A stretch of DNA of 34,910 nucleotides from Chloroflexota bacterium (lineage in GTDB: Bacteria > Chloroflexota > Dehalococcoidia > Lucifugimonadales > G022566795): positions 1 through 34,910 of the forward strand of contig JADFIF010000014.1 in assembly GCA_022566795.1 (NCBI GenBank). Direction: 5' to 3'. Under the pieces are notes generated by a model that searched no databases, was not told the DNA's origin, and saw nothing but the letters and a program-made list of their open reading frames with translations. The position numbers and the translations under genes were made by a program. How positions within the stretch are numbered: the first letter of the stretch is position 1; each line of letters starts with the position of its first letter. Below, one piece after another: positions 24,551 through 33,444 of the stretch.

Positions 24551-25768
24551 CTACGATGCACTGTGCGGGACCGCCGCCCCACCGGACAGCAGGCGCTCGT
24601 ACAGCGAAAGCATGTGCTCCGTCACGATCTTGTCGTCGAACTCCCGGACGGCTCGCGCTCTCGCAGCGGCGCCGAATCGCGCTCTCAGGGAGGAGCTCCC
24701 CAACAGCGCCTCGACGCCCTCCGCCAAGGCCTGTCCGTCTTTGGGAGCGACGATCAACCCGTTTACGCCATCATCCACAACTTCTCTGCATCCCGGCACG
24801 TCGGTCGTGACAATCGGCCTGCCCATCGCACAGGCCTCCAGAAGCACCCGAGGAAATCCCTCGCGGTACGAGGGCAGGGCAACGACGTCGGCCATTGCCA
24901 GCAGCTCGCGGATGTCGGTACGTTCGCCAAGAGAGGTGATCAACCCCTCGCCGGTCCAAGCCGCCAGCTGCTCGTGTGGAATCGCGGCCGGGTTACCAGG
25001 GTCTGTCGGGCCGACCAGCAAGAAGCGCGCGCCGAGCCTGGGCCCAAGCAACCGGGCGCATTCGACGAACTCCCGAATTCCCTTGTGCCAGAGCATGCGC
25101 CCGACGAGCAGCACCACCGGGGCGTCGCGGGGAATCCTCAAGGACTTCCGGAGACGAACCACCTCGGCGAGAGTGACTGCATCCGGTGAGAAGACGGCCA
25201 CATCGACGCCGGAGCCGCCTGGGACGTGCACGGCCCGTCCAGGGGGCAGCATGCCGTAGCCCTCCAGCTCACTCATATCATCTTTGTTCTGGACCACTAC
25301 TGCATCGTTCAGCCGGAACGCAATTCGGTACAGCATCGTCACGATGGGTCGGATCAGAGAGGACATCCAGTCCTCACCGGTGAAGACGTAGCCAAGGCCA
25401 TTAACTGAGGATATTGACACGGGAACGCCCGCCAACCGGCAAGCGATTGCGCCGTAGATGTTGGGCTTCGGGGTGAAGTGATGCGCGATGTCCGGCCTTA
25501 TTCGTCTGTAGATAGTCCAGAGATTAAGGATGCTGAGCATCTCTACTGCCGGATTCACTCCGCGGCGCGGTAGCGACCAGGGCACGAAAGTGGCGCCGGC
25601 GTCTTCGATGGCGGACACCGCGGGCCCAGCGGGAGCGATGGCGTAGACCTTATACCCCTCAACTTTGAGCGCCCGAAGCAAACCTCCCCGCAGACGGTGA
25701 AGGTACACATCGGTGTTGTACACCAGCGCAATAGTCCGGCCCGGGGACGTCTGACCGTCGAGCGTCAT
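24551..25768 (-). CDS. Glycosyltransferase family 4 protein (third of three in a row)
   Basis: A 405-residue GT-B-fold enzyme that would move a sugar from a nucleotide donor to the growing lipid-linked repeat unit at the inner membrane. N-terminal GT4-like part: IALVYNTDVYLHRLRGGLLRAL and HHFTPKPNIYGAIA (the segment typical of the EpsD/CapM-like group). C-terminal donor-binding part: VLLVGRMLWHKGIREFVECA and the E-x7-E motif EGFPRVLLEACAMGRPIV, ending in TDVPGCREVV. Its ATG overlaps the stop of the preceding glycosyltransferase by four bases (25765-25768). The sugar is unknown. Confidence 0.9.
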   Translation of the reverse strand: MTLDGQTSPGRTIALVYNTDVYLHRLRGGLLRALKVEGYKVYAIAPAGPAVSAIEDAGATFVPWSLPRRGVNPAVEMLSILNLWTIYRRIRPDIAHHFTPKPNIYGAIACRLAGVPVSISSVNGLGYVFTGEDWMSSLIRPIVTMLYRIAFRLNDAVVVQNKDDMSELEGYGMLPPGRAVHVPGGSGVDVAVFSPDAVTLAEVVRLRKSLRIPRDAPVVLLVGRMLWHKGIREFVECARLLGPRLGARFLLVGPTDPGNPAAIPHEQLAAWTGEGLITSLGERTDIRELLAMADVVALPSYREGFPRVLLEACAMGRPIVTTDVPGCREVVDDGVNGLIVAPKDGQALAEGVEALLGSSSLRARFGAAARARAVREFDDKIVTEHMLSLYERLLSGGAAVPHSAS

Positions 25769-26931
25769 CGGTGGGCCCTAACCGCGCGAGCGCCCGCGCC
25801 GGCGGCAGCCCGCACGAAGATCTCCTCGTAGGCGTCAGCCATCGCTGCCCAGCAGAAGCGGTCGCGCACGGCCTTCTTGCCCGCTTCCGCCATCCGCAAA
25901 GCATTCTCGCGGGCCTCCAGCAGCTCTACGCCGGCTGTCGCCACCGCGTCGGCATCGTACTCGACTACAAGGCCCGTCTGCTGATTAAGAACAGCCTCGC
26001 CGCAGCCGGTGGTGTCTGTGGTGACCGTTGGCACTCCGGCGGCCTGTGCTTCGAGAAGCGCCCTGGGCAGGCTGTCGCTGGAGTCCGGCGGCGATGCGTA
26101 CAGGAATAGATCGGCGGTCGCCAGCAGATCGGGGACGTCGCGGCGATTGACGTCTAATCTGATCCGGTCCGCCAGCGGATGCTGTCTCAGATAGCGCCTA
26201 AGGTCGTCGACCGCCGCCGGGTTCTCGCTCTTGGCGGCGATGAGGTACGTGGCGTCTGACACGCGCCGACCGATTTTCTCGAAGGCGTCCAGCAGAAGCC
26301 TCACGCCCATGGACTTACCTTCGAAGTGAAGCGTGACCACCGAGAGGACACGTTTCTGGCCGGGAAGCCATTCCTTCGGGACCCTTCGACCGGCCTCGAT
26401 GCCGTCGTAGTCTATGCCGTTATACACCGTCGTGACCTTGCGAGCATGCCGCGGCACGACTTCGCGAAGGGCCTGGGCAAGAAAGTGGCTGTTCGCCACG
26501 ACAGCGTCCGCTCCTCCGACGGCCAGCCTGAGAAGCGCTCCGTAAAACATCGACTTGGCCGCCGAGAGTGCCACGGGCAGGCTGCGCTCTGAGTAGTAGC
26601 TCCAGATGGCTCCGTTCAGGGTGTACACGTATGGCCGCCCGGTCAGCCATTTGTTGAGTCGAAGCTGGACCACAGGCACGAATGAGCGCGAGGTGAAGAA
26701 GACGTCGTGGTCCAAGCCCCTGAGAACTCGTAGACCAACCAGTGGCCCGTAGTCGACCCGCCGCACGCGGTCCTGGTCCCATGGGACCGGAAGGCTGTGG
26801 TAGATCGTCACGCGGTGGCCGCGCCGCGTAAGCTCCTCGGCCAACCGTGCGCCACGTTCGGGCCGGGGGAACCAGAATCCCAAGTTCAGGCCGTCCGGCT
26901 CAATTGCCTGAGCGTCGTCGGCTCCTGGCAT
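25765..26931 (-). CDS. Glycosyltransferase family 4 protein (second of three)
   Basis: A GT-B-fold glycosyltransferase of 388 residues from ATG 26931; the frame opens as far as 27048, but that would overlap the preceding gene by 80 bp. A TTG at 26949 is another possible start. The N-terminal part reads LGFWFPRPERGARLAEELTRRGH, with VYTLNGAIWSYYSERSLP in the middle. The C-terminal donor site has VVTLHFEGKSMGVRLLLDAF and LPRALLEAQAAGVPTVTTD, with the tail CGEAVLNQQTGLVV. It overlaps the next gene by ATGA. Acceptor and donor are unknown. Confidence 0.88.
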   Translation of the reverse strand: MPGADDAQAIEPDGLNLGFWFPRPERGARLAEELTRRGHRVTIYHSLPVPWDQDRVRRVDYGPLVGLRVLRGLDHDVFFTSRSFVPVVQLRLNKWLTGRPYVYTLNGAIWSYYSERSLPVALSAAKSMFYGALLRLAVGGADAVVANSHFLAQALREVVPRHARKVTTVYNGIDYDGIEAGRRVPKEWLPGQKRVLSVVTLHFEGKSMGVRLLLDAFEKIGRRVSDATYLIAAKSENPAAVDDLRRYLRQHPLADRIRLDVNRRDVPDLLATADLFLYASPPDSSDSLPRALLEAQAAGVPTVTTDTTGCGEAVLNQQTGLVVEYDADAVATAGVELLEARENALRMAEAGKKAVRDRFCWAAMADAYEEIFVRAAAGAGARAVRAHR

Positions 26932-26965
26932 TTTGGTCTCGTGTCTCAAGTGAGCTCTTGACCTC

Positions 26966-28186
26966 CTAGACCTCGGCTTCGAGGGGCATCCGGTTGGGCC
27001 TTCGACTCTCTCGCGCCTGCTGGAATAGGTCCTCATAGCGCCTGGCAACCTTCTCCCACGTGCAGGACGCGACGAACTCGAATGCTTTGGTTACGAGTCT
27101 CTCCCTGAGCTGTGCATCGCTCAGGGCTCTGCCCAGCTCTTGTGCGAATGAGTCGACATCGCCGGCGCGGGCCTGCAGTCCGTTCTCGTTGTGTTTCACC
27201 AGCTCCCGACAGCCGGGCGCGTCTGTCGAAACGTAGGCGGCCCCGGCGGCCATTGCTTCGAGCTGGACCATGGGGAAATTCTCGATCAGAGTAGGGAAGG
27301 CGTAGACGTCGGCCGCCTGGTACATGCGGACGAGCCTTCGGTCGGGGAAGCGCCAATCATCGTCCCCGCCTCGGCTAACACCGATTTGGCCTATGGTGAT
27401 CACATGACCGTCCAGCCCTCTAGAACGGACCTCGGCGTCGATCCTGTCGGTTCCCAGGCCGACGACGTACCACCTGAACTCATGCCCGCGGGCCCGCAGT
27501 CTCTCAGCGATGGCCGGAATCAGGTGAAAGCCTTTCTTTTGGTGATTGCGGCCTGTAGTGAGGATTACGGGTCTATCGCTGGGCCAGCCCAGGTCCGACC
27601 TAAGTTCGGAGACCTCACGTTCCCGACGGAACCAGTCGGCGTCGACGCCGTTGGTGATCGTCGCGATGTTTTCGTCGGCGACGCCTAGCTCCCGAAAGTC
27701 CTCCCGGGAGGCCTCGGTCATCGCGACCACCTTGTCGTACGCGGTCACAGTCCGCTTGATTCTGGCCGCTTGGACAGCGTTCAGGCGCATCCCGTACCCA
27801 AGCTCCGGCGACCGTTGGATATCCTCTCCCGAGGCCCTCAGGACGATTGGGGCGTGGTCCCGAAGCGTCGTCCCTGCGTAGCCGCCCGGATACGTCCCCA
27901 CGACCAGCCACACGTCGTAGGCCTTGTCGCGCTGCCTGCGCTGGAGGTAACGAGCGGCTCTGTACATGCCCAGGGACGACAGGCGGCGCACGGCGCCGTG
28001 GAACTTCCACGGCAAAGGTGTCAAGAGCGAGCGATAGCGGGGGTCGAGCGCGTGGAACTGGTCGGACGGCACGTAGACATCGACGTCGTGTCCAAACTCG
28101 GCGAGCTGCCGGGAGATATTGTGTGAGAAGACCTGGGCGCCGCCCACCTTTGGGAGGAACGAGCCGGTTAGTATCCCGATCTTCAA
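26966..28186 (-). CDS. Glycosyltransferase family 4 protein (first of three)
   Basis: A 406-residue GT-B-fold enzyme. The glycine-rich N-terminal loop is plain (MKIGILTGSFLPKVGGAQVF), as is the donor-binding half with VILTTGRNHQKKGFHLIPAI and the E-x7-E region ENFPMVQLEAMAAGAAYVST, followed by DAPGCRELVKHNENGL. Its ATG overlaps the stop of the methyltransferase gene by four bases (28183-28186), so both are translated together. It probably adds one of the sugars of the repeat unit at the cytosolic face of the membrane. Confidence 0.92.
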   Translation of the reverse strand: MKIGILTGSFLPKVGGAQVFSHNISRQLAEFGHDVDVYVPSDQFHALDPRYRSLLTPLPWKFHGAVRRLSSLGMYRAARYLQRRQRDKAYDVWLVVGTYPGGYAGTTLRDHAPIVLRASGEDIQRSPELGYGMRLNAVQAARIKRTVTAYDKVVAMTEASREDFRELGVADENIATITNGVDADWFRREREVSELRSDLGWPSDRPVILTTGRNHQKKGFHLIPAIAERLRARGHEFRWYVVGLGTDRIDAEVRSRGLDGHVITIGQIGVSRGGDDDWRFPDRRLVRMYQAADVYAFPTLIENFPMVQLEAMAAGAAYVSTDAPGCRELVKHNENGLQARAGDVDSFAQELGRALSDAQLRERLVTKAFEFVASCTWEKVARRYEDLFQQARESRRPNRMPLEAEV

Positions 28187-29055
28187 TCTTCACCCACATC
28201 GAGTCCATTCGGTGCACCGGGCATCTCGACGCGGCGTTGGTGGCCGTTGCGTGAGACAACCAGCGCGGTCAGGTCCGAATGCCTGCCGGCCTTCCTCAGC
28301 ACGTACCCGTTGCACGACGCGACCCCGAGCTTTGAGAGCACCCTTCGAGGCGCCTCAAGGCCGAAGCGGTAGGGCGAGTGAGCTGGAAGACCGTGAATTC
28401 GGCCTGCCGTCTCGAGTCCGGCCGAGGCGAACAGCGGCTTCCAGTACGATGCTCCCATTCCGATGAACTCGGAGTAGTGGCCGGCGTACTCGCCGTGGAC
28501 AGCCGGAATGAGATTGCGCTCCACGAAGGACGGCCGTCCGCTCTTCAGGTTGTTTCCCCTGCTCTCGACTCTGCCTATCGACTCTCGCCTCTGCCGGGAC
28601 AACGCGATCTCCGCCAAAGAGAGGGCCTGGCTCGGGTAGAAGAGCGCAAGATGCAGTATCTTCCAGAGACGATTGGGCACTATATGGATCATGACTCCGT
28701 CGTCGCGCAGGACCCGGCTCATCTCAGACAGCGCTCGCGCCGGGTTCGGCAGGTGCTCCAGCAGGTTCGACGAGTAGACGAGATCGAACCTGCCCGCCTC
28801 GTAGGGCAGGGCCTCGGCGTCACAGATAGCGTAGGCTACCTTTGGGTCGTTCACTCGTTGTAGCCGCTCGTCGTTGAGGTCGGTGCACAGGACCCTCTTC
28901 GCGTAGTGGGCGAGAAGCGGCGCCTGAAATCCGTCTCCGGCGCCGAGCTCGAGGGCCTCTCCGAAGGTGTCCTCAGGCACCGCCCGGAAGACGGCTTCGA
29001 TCTCGCGACGACGTAATGAGCGCCTCAGCTTGGCGCTATCCGCTCTGATCGGCAT
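28183..29055 (-). CDS. Class I SAM-dependent methyltransferase
   Basis: A 290-residue protein with the Rossmann-type SAM site: motif I ALELGAGDGFQAPLLAHYA (about residues 34-52), acidic CTDLNDERL as motif II, CDAEALPYEAGRFDLVYSS as motif III/IV, and LLEHLPNPARALSEMSRVLR after it. This is the Methyltransf_11 pattern. The C-terminal ~130 residues are a variable substrate part with no motif I recognise. In this setting it may methylate a sugar of the polysaccharide or a lipid-linked intermediate. It overlaps the first GT4 gene by ATGA. Confidence 0.88.
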   Translation of the reverse strand: MPIRADSAKLRRSLRRREIEAVFRAVPEDTFGEALELGAGDGFQAPLLAHYAKRVLCTDLNDERLQRVNDPKVAYAICDAEALPYEAGRFDLVYSSNLLEHLPNPARALSEMSRVLRDDGVMIHIVPNRLWKILHLALFYPSQALSLAEIALSRQRRESIGRVESRGNNLKSGRPSFVERNLIPAVHGEYAGHYSEFIGMGASYWKPLFASAGLETAGRIHGLPAHSPYRFGLEAPRRVLSKLGVASCNGYVLRKAGRHSDLTALVVSRNGHQRRVEMPGAPNGLDVGED

Positions 29056-29104
29056 CAGACATGGAAGTGAGTTTAGCCGTGTAAGATTGCATAGGGAGCG
29101 ATCA

Positions 29105-29845
29105 CTACTCCTGCACGAGATCGATCTTGCTGTCCAGGGAGGCCTTCAGCGCGACAAGGTCAGGGTGGAAGTCTATTTCCGCCCAATCGCCTGGAGCGCA
29201 TGTAACGTAGTTGACGGGAAGGCCGGCATCCATCAGCGCCTGAATAGCGCTCAGGTAGTAGACGTTCAGGTTGTCTTTGATCCGGACCATACGGTCAAGC
29301 TCATCGGCGAACCATCGCCGGCCCTGGCCCTGGAACCTGATCATGCCGATGGACTCGCCGTTGGCTTCTTCTGCCGTCAGCTCCTTCGATACCTTGTAGA
29401 CGCGGTCACCCGAGATATGGACCTTCATGTCGTCTTCGTCGTATGACTCCTTGCGCGACACCACCATGACGACGTCTCCATCGGCTGCCAGGAGGTTCTC
29501 GAAGACCTCGCTACGGTAGATGTCGTCCCCGTTCACGAGAACGAAGTCGTCATCGATGTGGGGCATTCCCATCCAGGCGGAGATCAAGTTGTTGGACACG
29601 TCGAAGAAAGGGTTGTAGACGATCTGGAAGTTGAAGTCCTCGTAGTACTGGATCTTCGCCTCGATCTGCGCCGACCTGTACCCGGTAAGAAGAACGATGT
29701 CTGTGACGCCGCTGGGCTTTATCGCGTCTAGCTGTGTCTCCAGCAGCGTGAGGCCGCGGCCCAGGTCGAGGAGGCTCTTGGGGGTGTTCCGAGTCAGCGG
29801 CCAGAGCCGCGACCCTGTTCCGGCCACGAGGATCAGGACTTTCAT
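29105..29845 (-). CDS. Sugar- or polyol-phosphate nucleotidyltransferase
   Basis: A 246-residue nucleotidyltransferase from ATG 29845, where the family N-terminus begins (MKVLILVAGTGSRLWPLT, then RNTPKSLLDLG). The frame runs further upstream to 30013 only by overlapping the lipoprotein gene. FVLVNGDDIYRSE holds the metal-binding Asp pair. The size and the G-x-G-S-R-L-x-P-L-T...P-K-S-L signature fit LicC, inositol-phosphate cytidylyltransferases and small sugar-1-phosphate nucleotidyltransferases alike. A CDP-alcohol transferase-like gene in the same cluster makes a cytidylyltransferase role attractive, but this is inference. It starts four bases after the stop of the lipoprotein gene. Confidence 0.87.
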   Translation of the reverse strand: MKVLILVAGTGSRLWPLTRNTPKSLLDLGRGLTLLETQLDAIKPSGVTDIVLLTGYRSAQIEAKIQYYEDFNFQIVYNPFFDVSNNLISAWMGMPHIDDDFVLVNGDDIYRSEVFENLLAADGDVVMVVSRKESYDEDDMKVHISGDRVYKVSKELTAEEANGESIGMIRFQGQGRRWFADELDRMVRIKDNLNVYYLSAIQALMDAGLPVNYVTCAPGDWAEIDFHPDLVALKASLDSKIDLVQE

Positions 29846-29849
29846 GAGG

Positions 29850-31205
29850 TTATCGGCCAGGCTCCCAGGTAATGTTCGGGTTCGCCTCGACCCCTCTCTC
29901 CTGTAGCCACAGAGGCGGGTCCTCGATCTCGCAGGTGAAGCCGGTCTGCTCGCTCGCCGGCAGCGACGCGAAGGCGCTATCACAGGCCGCCAGGTGTGAG
30001 CTGTACCAGTCACGCTTCGGGATGTCGCTGAAGAATACGAAGCTCTGGCCGGTCACCTGCTCCAGGGCCTTTATCGCTCCGCACCAGTCCACGTAGACCT
30101 CCTTGCCGAGGTACTCGTTGGCGGAGTGGAACGCCCAGGGGTATTCGCAGTCCTTCGCCGGCACCTGATCGAGGAGCGTCGCTGGATGCGAGGAGAGTTG
30201 AGTTGTGTTCCCCGCCTCGTCTATTGCGAACACCCCGACTGTGCCCCCGACGTCGTCGGCGTAGAGGCCGGCCTGATTAGCTGTCAACCCAGAGAAAGCT
30301 GTGCCGTCAGGCAGGATGATGCCGGCGGTACCAGTCGCTGGAGTGTTGCCCCCCACCGTGATGACGTTGAAGTTGGTATCGAGCCCGCCCACGATTTCGA
30401 CGCGACCGGCAGTTACGCTGAGGCTGGTAAGTGGTGATGTAGGGTTGAGGGTTGCGCCCGATGTCTTAGTTAGCAGCATAAGTCGCCCTGCCCCACCGTC
30501 GATCCAATAGCAGATGGCAGCACGTGTCAACTCGGTGCTAGGTGCCCTGGTGTCCATGGCGCCGCCGAAGCCGATGCACCCTCCGGGATTGTTATCCCCT
30601 ATGAGGTCGGGGCGCTCGCGCTGCCAGATGGTTATGGCGTTGTGGTTTTCGGCCACCATTCCGCCGTAGTCCTTCGTAAACACGGCCGCGTTGGAGTCGT
30701 AGCTGTCGGCTGTAGGTGAGAAAGCATTGATCCGAGGGGACGCCGGAGCAGCAGCAGCCACCACCTCCTCCACGAAAGTTTTGACTGCTACGGCGACGGC
30801 TTCTTGCACCAGTGCCCTGATTCCCTCTTCGCTCGCCCCCCCGGTCGCTGACACTGCAGGGGCGGTTGCTGCCACCGCTTCTTGCACGAGAGATCTGACT
30901 TCTTCGGCGCTCGGTCTGGTTGCCACCTCCTCTTGGACCAGCGAGATGACCTCTTCCACGCTGGGTACCGCATTCATCGTTTGCTCTACTAGAGATATGA
31001 TCTCAACAGGACTAAGCCCCGAGTGGGCTGGGGTAGGAGCGATTGGAGGTGTCTCGGCAGCGACAGCCGCGGCAGCCGCTTCCCGAAAAGTAGCGATCAG
31101 CTCCTGTCTCGTGACGACGGTCTCGCCACCGCCACCGCAGGCGGTAGACACAAGCCCTATGAGCGTGAGCGTCGAGAGCAGCCCTAGCAATGCCTGAATT
31201 CTCAT
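29850..31205 (-). CDS. Lipoprotein with N-terminal repeats and an unrecognised C-terminal domain
   Basis: A 451-residue exported lipoprotein. Signal peptide MRIQALLGLLSTLTLIGLVS is followed by T-A-C, with lipid-bearing Cys23. Residues about 55-145 contain four or five copies of an acidic helix repeat of the form S-x-E-E-(V/I)-x-S/A-LVQE-A/E-V-A with a period near 20 residues; this may form a coiled coil or stalk. The C-terminal two thirds are a beta-rich-looking domain with paired cysteines (GGCIGFGG, AAICYW, KDCEYPW, VDWCGAI, AACDSAF, GFTCEIE), plausible disulfides. I choose ATG 31205, six bases after GGAG, which overlaps the stop of the methyltransferase fragment as ATGA. Function unknown; a surface or glycan-associated role is inferred from location. 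Confidence 0.82.
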   Translation of the reverse strand: MRIQALLGLLSTLTLIGLVSTACGGGGETVVTRQELIATFREAAAAAVAAETPPIAPTPAHSGLSPVEIISLVEQTMNAVPSVEEVISLVQEEVATRPSAEEVRSLVQEAVAATAPAVSATGGASEEGIRALVQEAVAVAVKTFVEEVVAAAAPASPRINAFSPTADSYDSNAAVFTKDYGGMVAENHNAITIWQRERPDLIGDNNPGGCIGFGGAMDTRAPSTELTRAAICYWIDGGAGRLMLLTKTSGATLNPTSPLTSLSVTAGRVEIVGGLDTNFNVITVGGNTPATGTAGIILPDGTAFSGLTANQAGLYADDVGGTVGVFAIDEAGNTTQLSSHPATLLDQVPAKDCEYPWAFHSANEYLGKEVYVDWCGAIKALEQVTGQSFVFFSDIPKRDWYSSHLAACDSAFASLPASEQTGFTCEIEDPPLWLQERGVEANPNITWEPGR

Positions 31206-31555
31206 ACTATTCTCCACTCAAACGTTGCCCTGGAGGATGCGTAGGCCCCTTGTCTCATGACGACTCCCTCCGAGTCAGGCAATCCCTCGAAGGAGTCGAA
31301 GGCAAAGAACCGCATCTCGTCCAGTCCATGCTTACGCGCCAGCCTGCAGGCATTGATAAAAGAGGTTCCGCGGAACACTCCGAACTCCAGATAGTCGCCT
31401 GCGCTTTGGGATTCAGACACGGCGCGAAACACACAGTCGAACAGTGAGTCCCGGCGATCGACGTAGAGGTAAGTCCTCGCCATCGCATACGCCCACTTCG
31501 ATATCGGCGAAGGGGCGTGGGTGTAGAGGCTGAAAAGTGTCTCCTTGATCTTCAT
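31202..31555 (-). pseudogene. Truncated TylF/macrocin-type O-methyltransferase (N-terminal half only)
   Basis: A 117-residue frame from ATG 31555 whose residues 53-92 fit the SAM-binding start of TylF-type methyltransferases: GDYLEFGVFRGTSFINACRL, then FFAFDSFEGLP. Full members have roughly twice this length and carry the metal-binding and catalytic residues in the missing second half. The frame ends at TFEWRIV-stop, exactly at the ATG of the lipoprotein gene, and the rest of the enzyme is not found in any frame nearby. I therefore read it as the remnant of a gene cut by a deletion or by arrival of the downstream gene. A short functional protein cannot be excluded. Confidence 0.7.
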
Positions 31556-31567
31556 GGTCGCAGCCTG

Positions 31568-31596
31568 AGTATACATATGGCATTGTGCCGCTTAAA
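31568..31596 (-). promoter_or_regulatory. Weak promoter candidate inside the cluster
   Basis: On the minus strand TATACT (31573-31568; 5/6 match) has TTTAAG (31596-31591; 3/6 match) 17 bp upstream. It lies in the 92-bp gap between the asparagine-synthase-like gene and the methyltransferase remnant, the largest gap in this half of the cluster. Confidence 0.3.
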
Positions 31597-31647
31597 GGCG
31601 TAAGTGGCGCGTATGGAGGGTTCACGGGGGAGCGTGGCAGGGCCGCC

Positions 31648-33441
31648 TCACACTGCTTCGGCCAGCAGCTCCAGGTTCCTCTGCGTCCACATTTTGTAGT
31701 CTACAGCGCCTTCCGGATGCCCTTGCGAGTAGAAGGAGGAAGGGATTGGGAACCCCATCTTGCGCCGCTCCACGATCTGCAACGGGAGCATCTTTCTGCC
31801 TATGTCCTTCAGCATTACTTTTGGAATATCGTGGACCTCGCTGATCTCGTCGGCCACGAGCCCGGTCAGCTCGGAAAGCGGCCGGATGGGCCGGACCTTG
31901 TACTCGATTGGCAGGGTATTGACGAACTCCACAAGACGGTGATCGAGGAAGGGCACCCGCGCCTCGACCGAGTGCGCCATGGTGGCGGCGTCGACGCGAT
32001 AGAGAAGTCCCGGCAGATGGAGGTTCTGGAACAGCAACAGCATTCGGTTGAACGGCGTGTCGGCATCCAGCGCGTCGTGCAGGCGGCGCACGTCCCCCTC
32101 GACCGACTCTCGCAGTGCCTCGCCGTCGACACTGCCTATCCAGGGGCGCAGAGCCTCCACGGCGTATTCGTGGGGCGTATAGCCGTAGCGCTGAAAGAAC
32201 AGGTCCATGAACGATTCCGGCATGGATTTTCCATAGCGCCTCTCCAGCTTCTCTCTTACCCCTGCCGTCGCACCTCGGTTATGGCCGATGAGCTCCCAAT
32301 CGTGGGGAAGCAAGAATATCCGTCCGTAACCTGCGAATATCTCGTCGGCTCCCTCACCGGAGAGCACCACGCGATGGGTCTCGGAGATGCCCCGCGACAG
32401 CACCTTGATCGCGACCTGGTTGGGCACTCCCAAAGGCTCTTCGAGCTCGGCGACCATGGCGAGGTGCTGATCGGCGAACTCCTCCGGTCCGAGCATGTAA
32501 GGGTGATGGTGCGTCCCCAACTGCTCGACGACCTTATGTGCGAAGGCGGACTCATCGAACTCCTCGGCCCCACATATGCCGATCGAGTAGGTGTCGAGAC
32601 GCTCCTTATTGCGAGAAGCCACGGTGGCCAAGACGCTCGAATCGAGGCCTCCGGACAAGAACGTCGAGAAGTCGTGGTCGCTTCGCATGCGGAGCTCGAT
32701 AGCCGAGTGAAGCAGCGCCTCGACCTCGCTCAGGGCATCCTCGTAGCTACCGCCGAACCCACCGGCCGAAAGGTTCGTCCACCAGCGGACCGCCGTCTCC
32801 TCACCGTCGGCCGCGACGCGCAGAAGGTGGCCCGGCATGAGCTGTCGAATCCTGCGGTCGAAGCTTCGCGACATGATGGGGTACCGGAACCGGAGGTAAG
32901 AGTAGAAGCCCTCAGGGTCCGGCTGGAAGGGGAGCCCCGTCAACAGGCGCACGGTCCTGGTTTCGGAGGCAAATACCATACCCCCCTCGACGCGCGAGTA
33001 GAACAGAGGCTTGATGCCAAGCCTGTCCCGCACGAGGGTCGTCGAGCCGGTGTCGAGGTCGTGATAGGCGAATGCGAACATCCCGTTGAGGCGCTGGAGA
33101 AACTCATCGCCGTACAACCTCAGCCCCTCGACCAGCACGACGGAGTCTGAGCGCTCTCGGCGCCGGCAGATGTCTCGCAGTACCGCGTCGTCCTCCATCA
33201 GCTCGAGGTAGTTGTATATCTCTCCGTTGAAGACCAGCGCGCCTCGGCCGTCGAGGCTTCTTATGGGCTGGGGAATCGGGCTGTCGCCGATGATCGACAG
33301 GAGGGTGTGCCCCAGGCAGACGCCGGGCAGCGACACGGTGTCCCGGCTGTCAGGTCCGCGATGCGCAAGGCTGCTCATGGCCCGCTCTACGCGACTGGGC
33401 TCCAGCGTCTGCCCGCCGATGCTGCCAAATATGCCGCACAC
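31648..33441 (-). CDS. asnB: Glutamine-hydrolysing asparagine synthase-like amidotransferase
   Basis: A 597-residue enzyme of the AsnB family. The N-terminal class II glutaminase domain begins with nucleophile Cys2 (M-C-G-I-F-G), with AHRGPDSRD near 26-34 and VFNGEIYNYLEL near 70-81. The C-terminal synthetase domain has the PP-loop FLSGGLDSSV (261-270) and SGEGADEIFAGYGR. The family adenylates a carboxylate and replaces it with an amide. In polysaccharide clusters such proteins (WbpS-like) amidate uronic acids; in housekeeping they make asparagine. The setting favours the first, but both fit. It starts only four bases after the CDP-alcohol transferase-like gene. Confidence 0.92.
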   Translation of the reverse strand: MCGIFGSIGGQTLEPSRVERAMSSLAHRGPDSRDTVSLPGVCLGHTLLSIIGDSPIPQPIRSLDGRGALVFNGEIYNYLELMEDDAVLRDICRRRERSDSVVLVEGLRLYGDEFLQRLNGMFAFAYHDLDTGSTTLVRDRLGIKPLFYSRVEGGMVFASETRTVRLLTGLPFQPDPEGFYSYLRFRYPIMSRSFDRRIRQLMPGHLLRVAADGEETAVRWWTNLSAGGFGGSYEDALSEVEALLHSAIELRMRSDHDFSTFLSGGLDSSVLATVASRNKERLDTYSIGICGAEEFDESAFAHKVVEQLGTHHHPYMLGPEEFADQHLAMVAELEEPLGVPNQVAIKVLSRGISETHRVVLSGEGADEIFAGYGRIFLLPHDWELIGHNRGATAGVREKLERRYGKSMPESFMDLFFQRYGYTPHEYAVEALRPWIGSVDGEALRESVEGDVRRLHDALDADTPFNRMLLLFQNLHLPGLLYRVDAATMAHSVEARVPFLDHRLVEFVNTLPIEYKVRPIRPLSELTGLVADEISEVHDIPKVMLKDIGRKMLPLQIVERRKMGFPIPSSFYSQGHPEGAVDYKMWTQRNLELLAEAV

Positions 33442-33444
33442 GAT

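Noticed and set aside
31585-33150. 521-codon plus-strand frame
   Set aside because: It lies opposite the asnB-like gene, whose minus-strand protein carries every family motif; the plus-strand product matches nothing and is His/Arg-rich.
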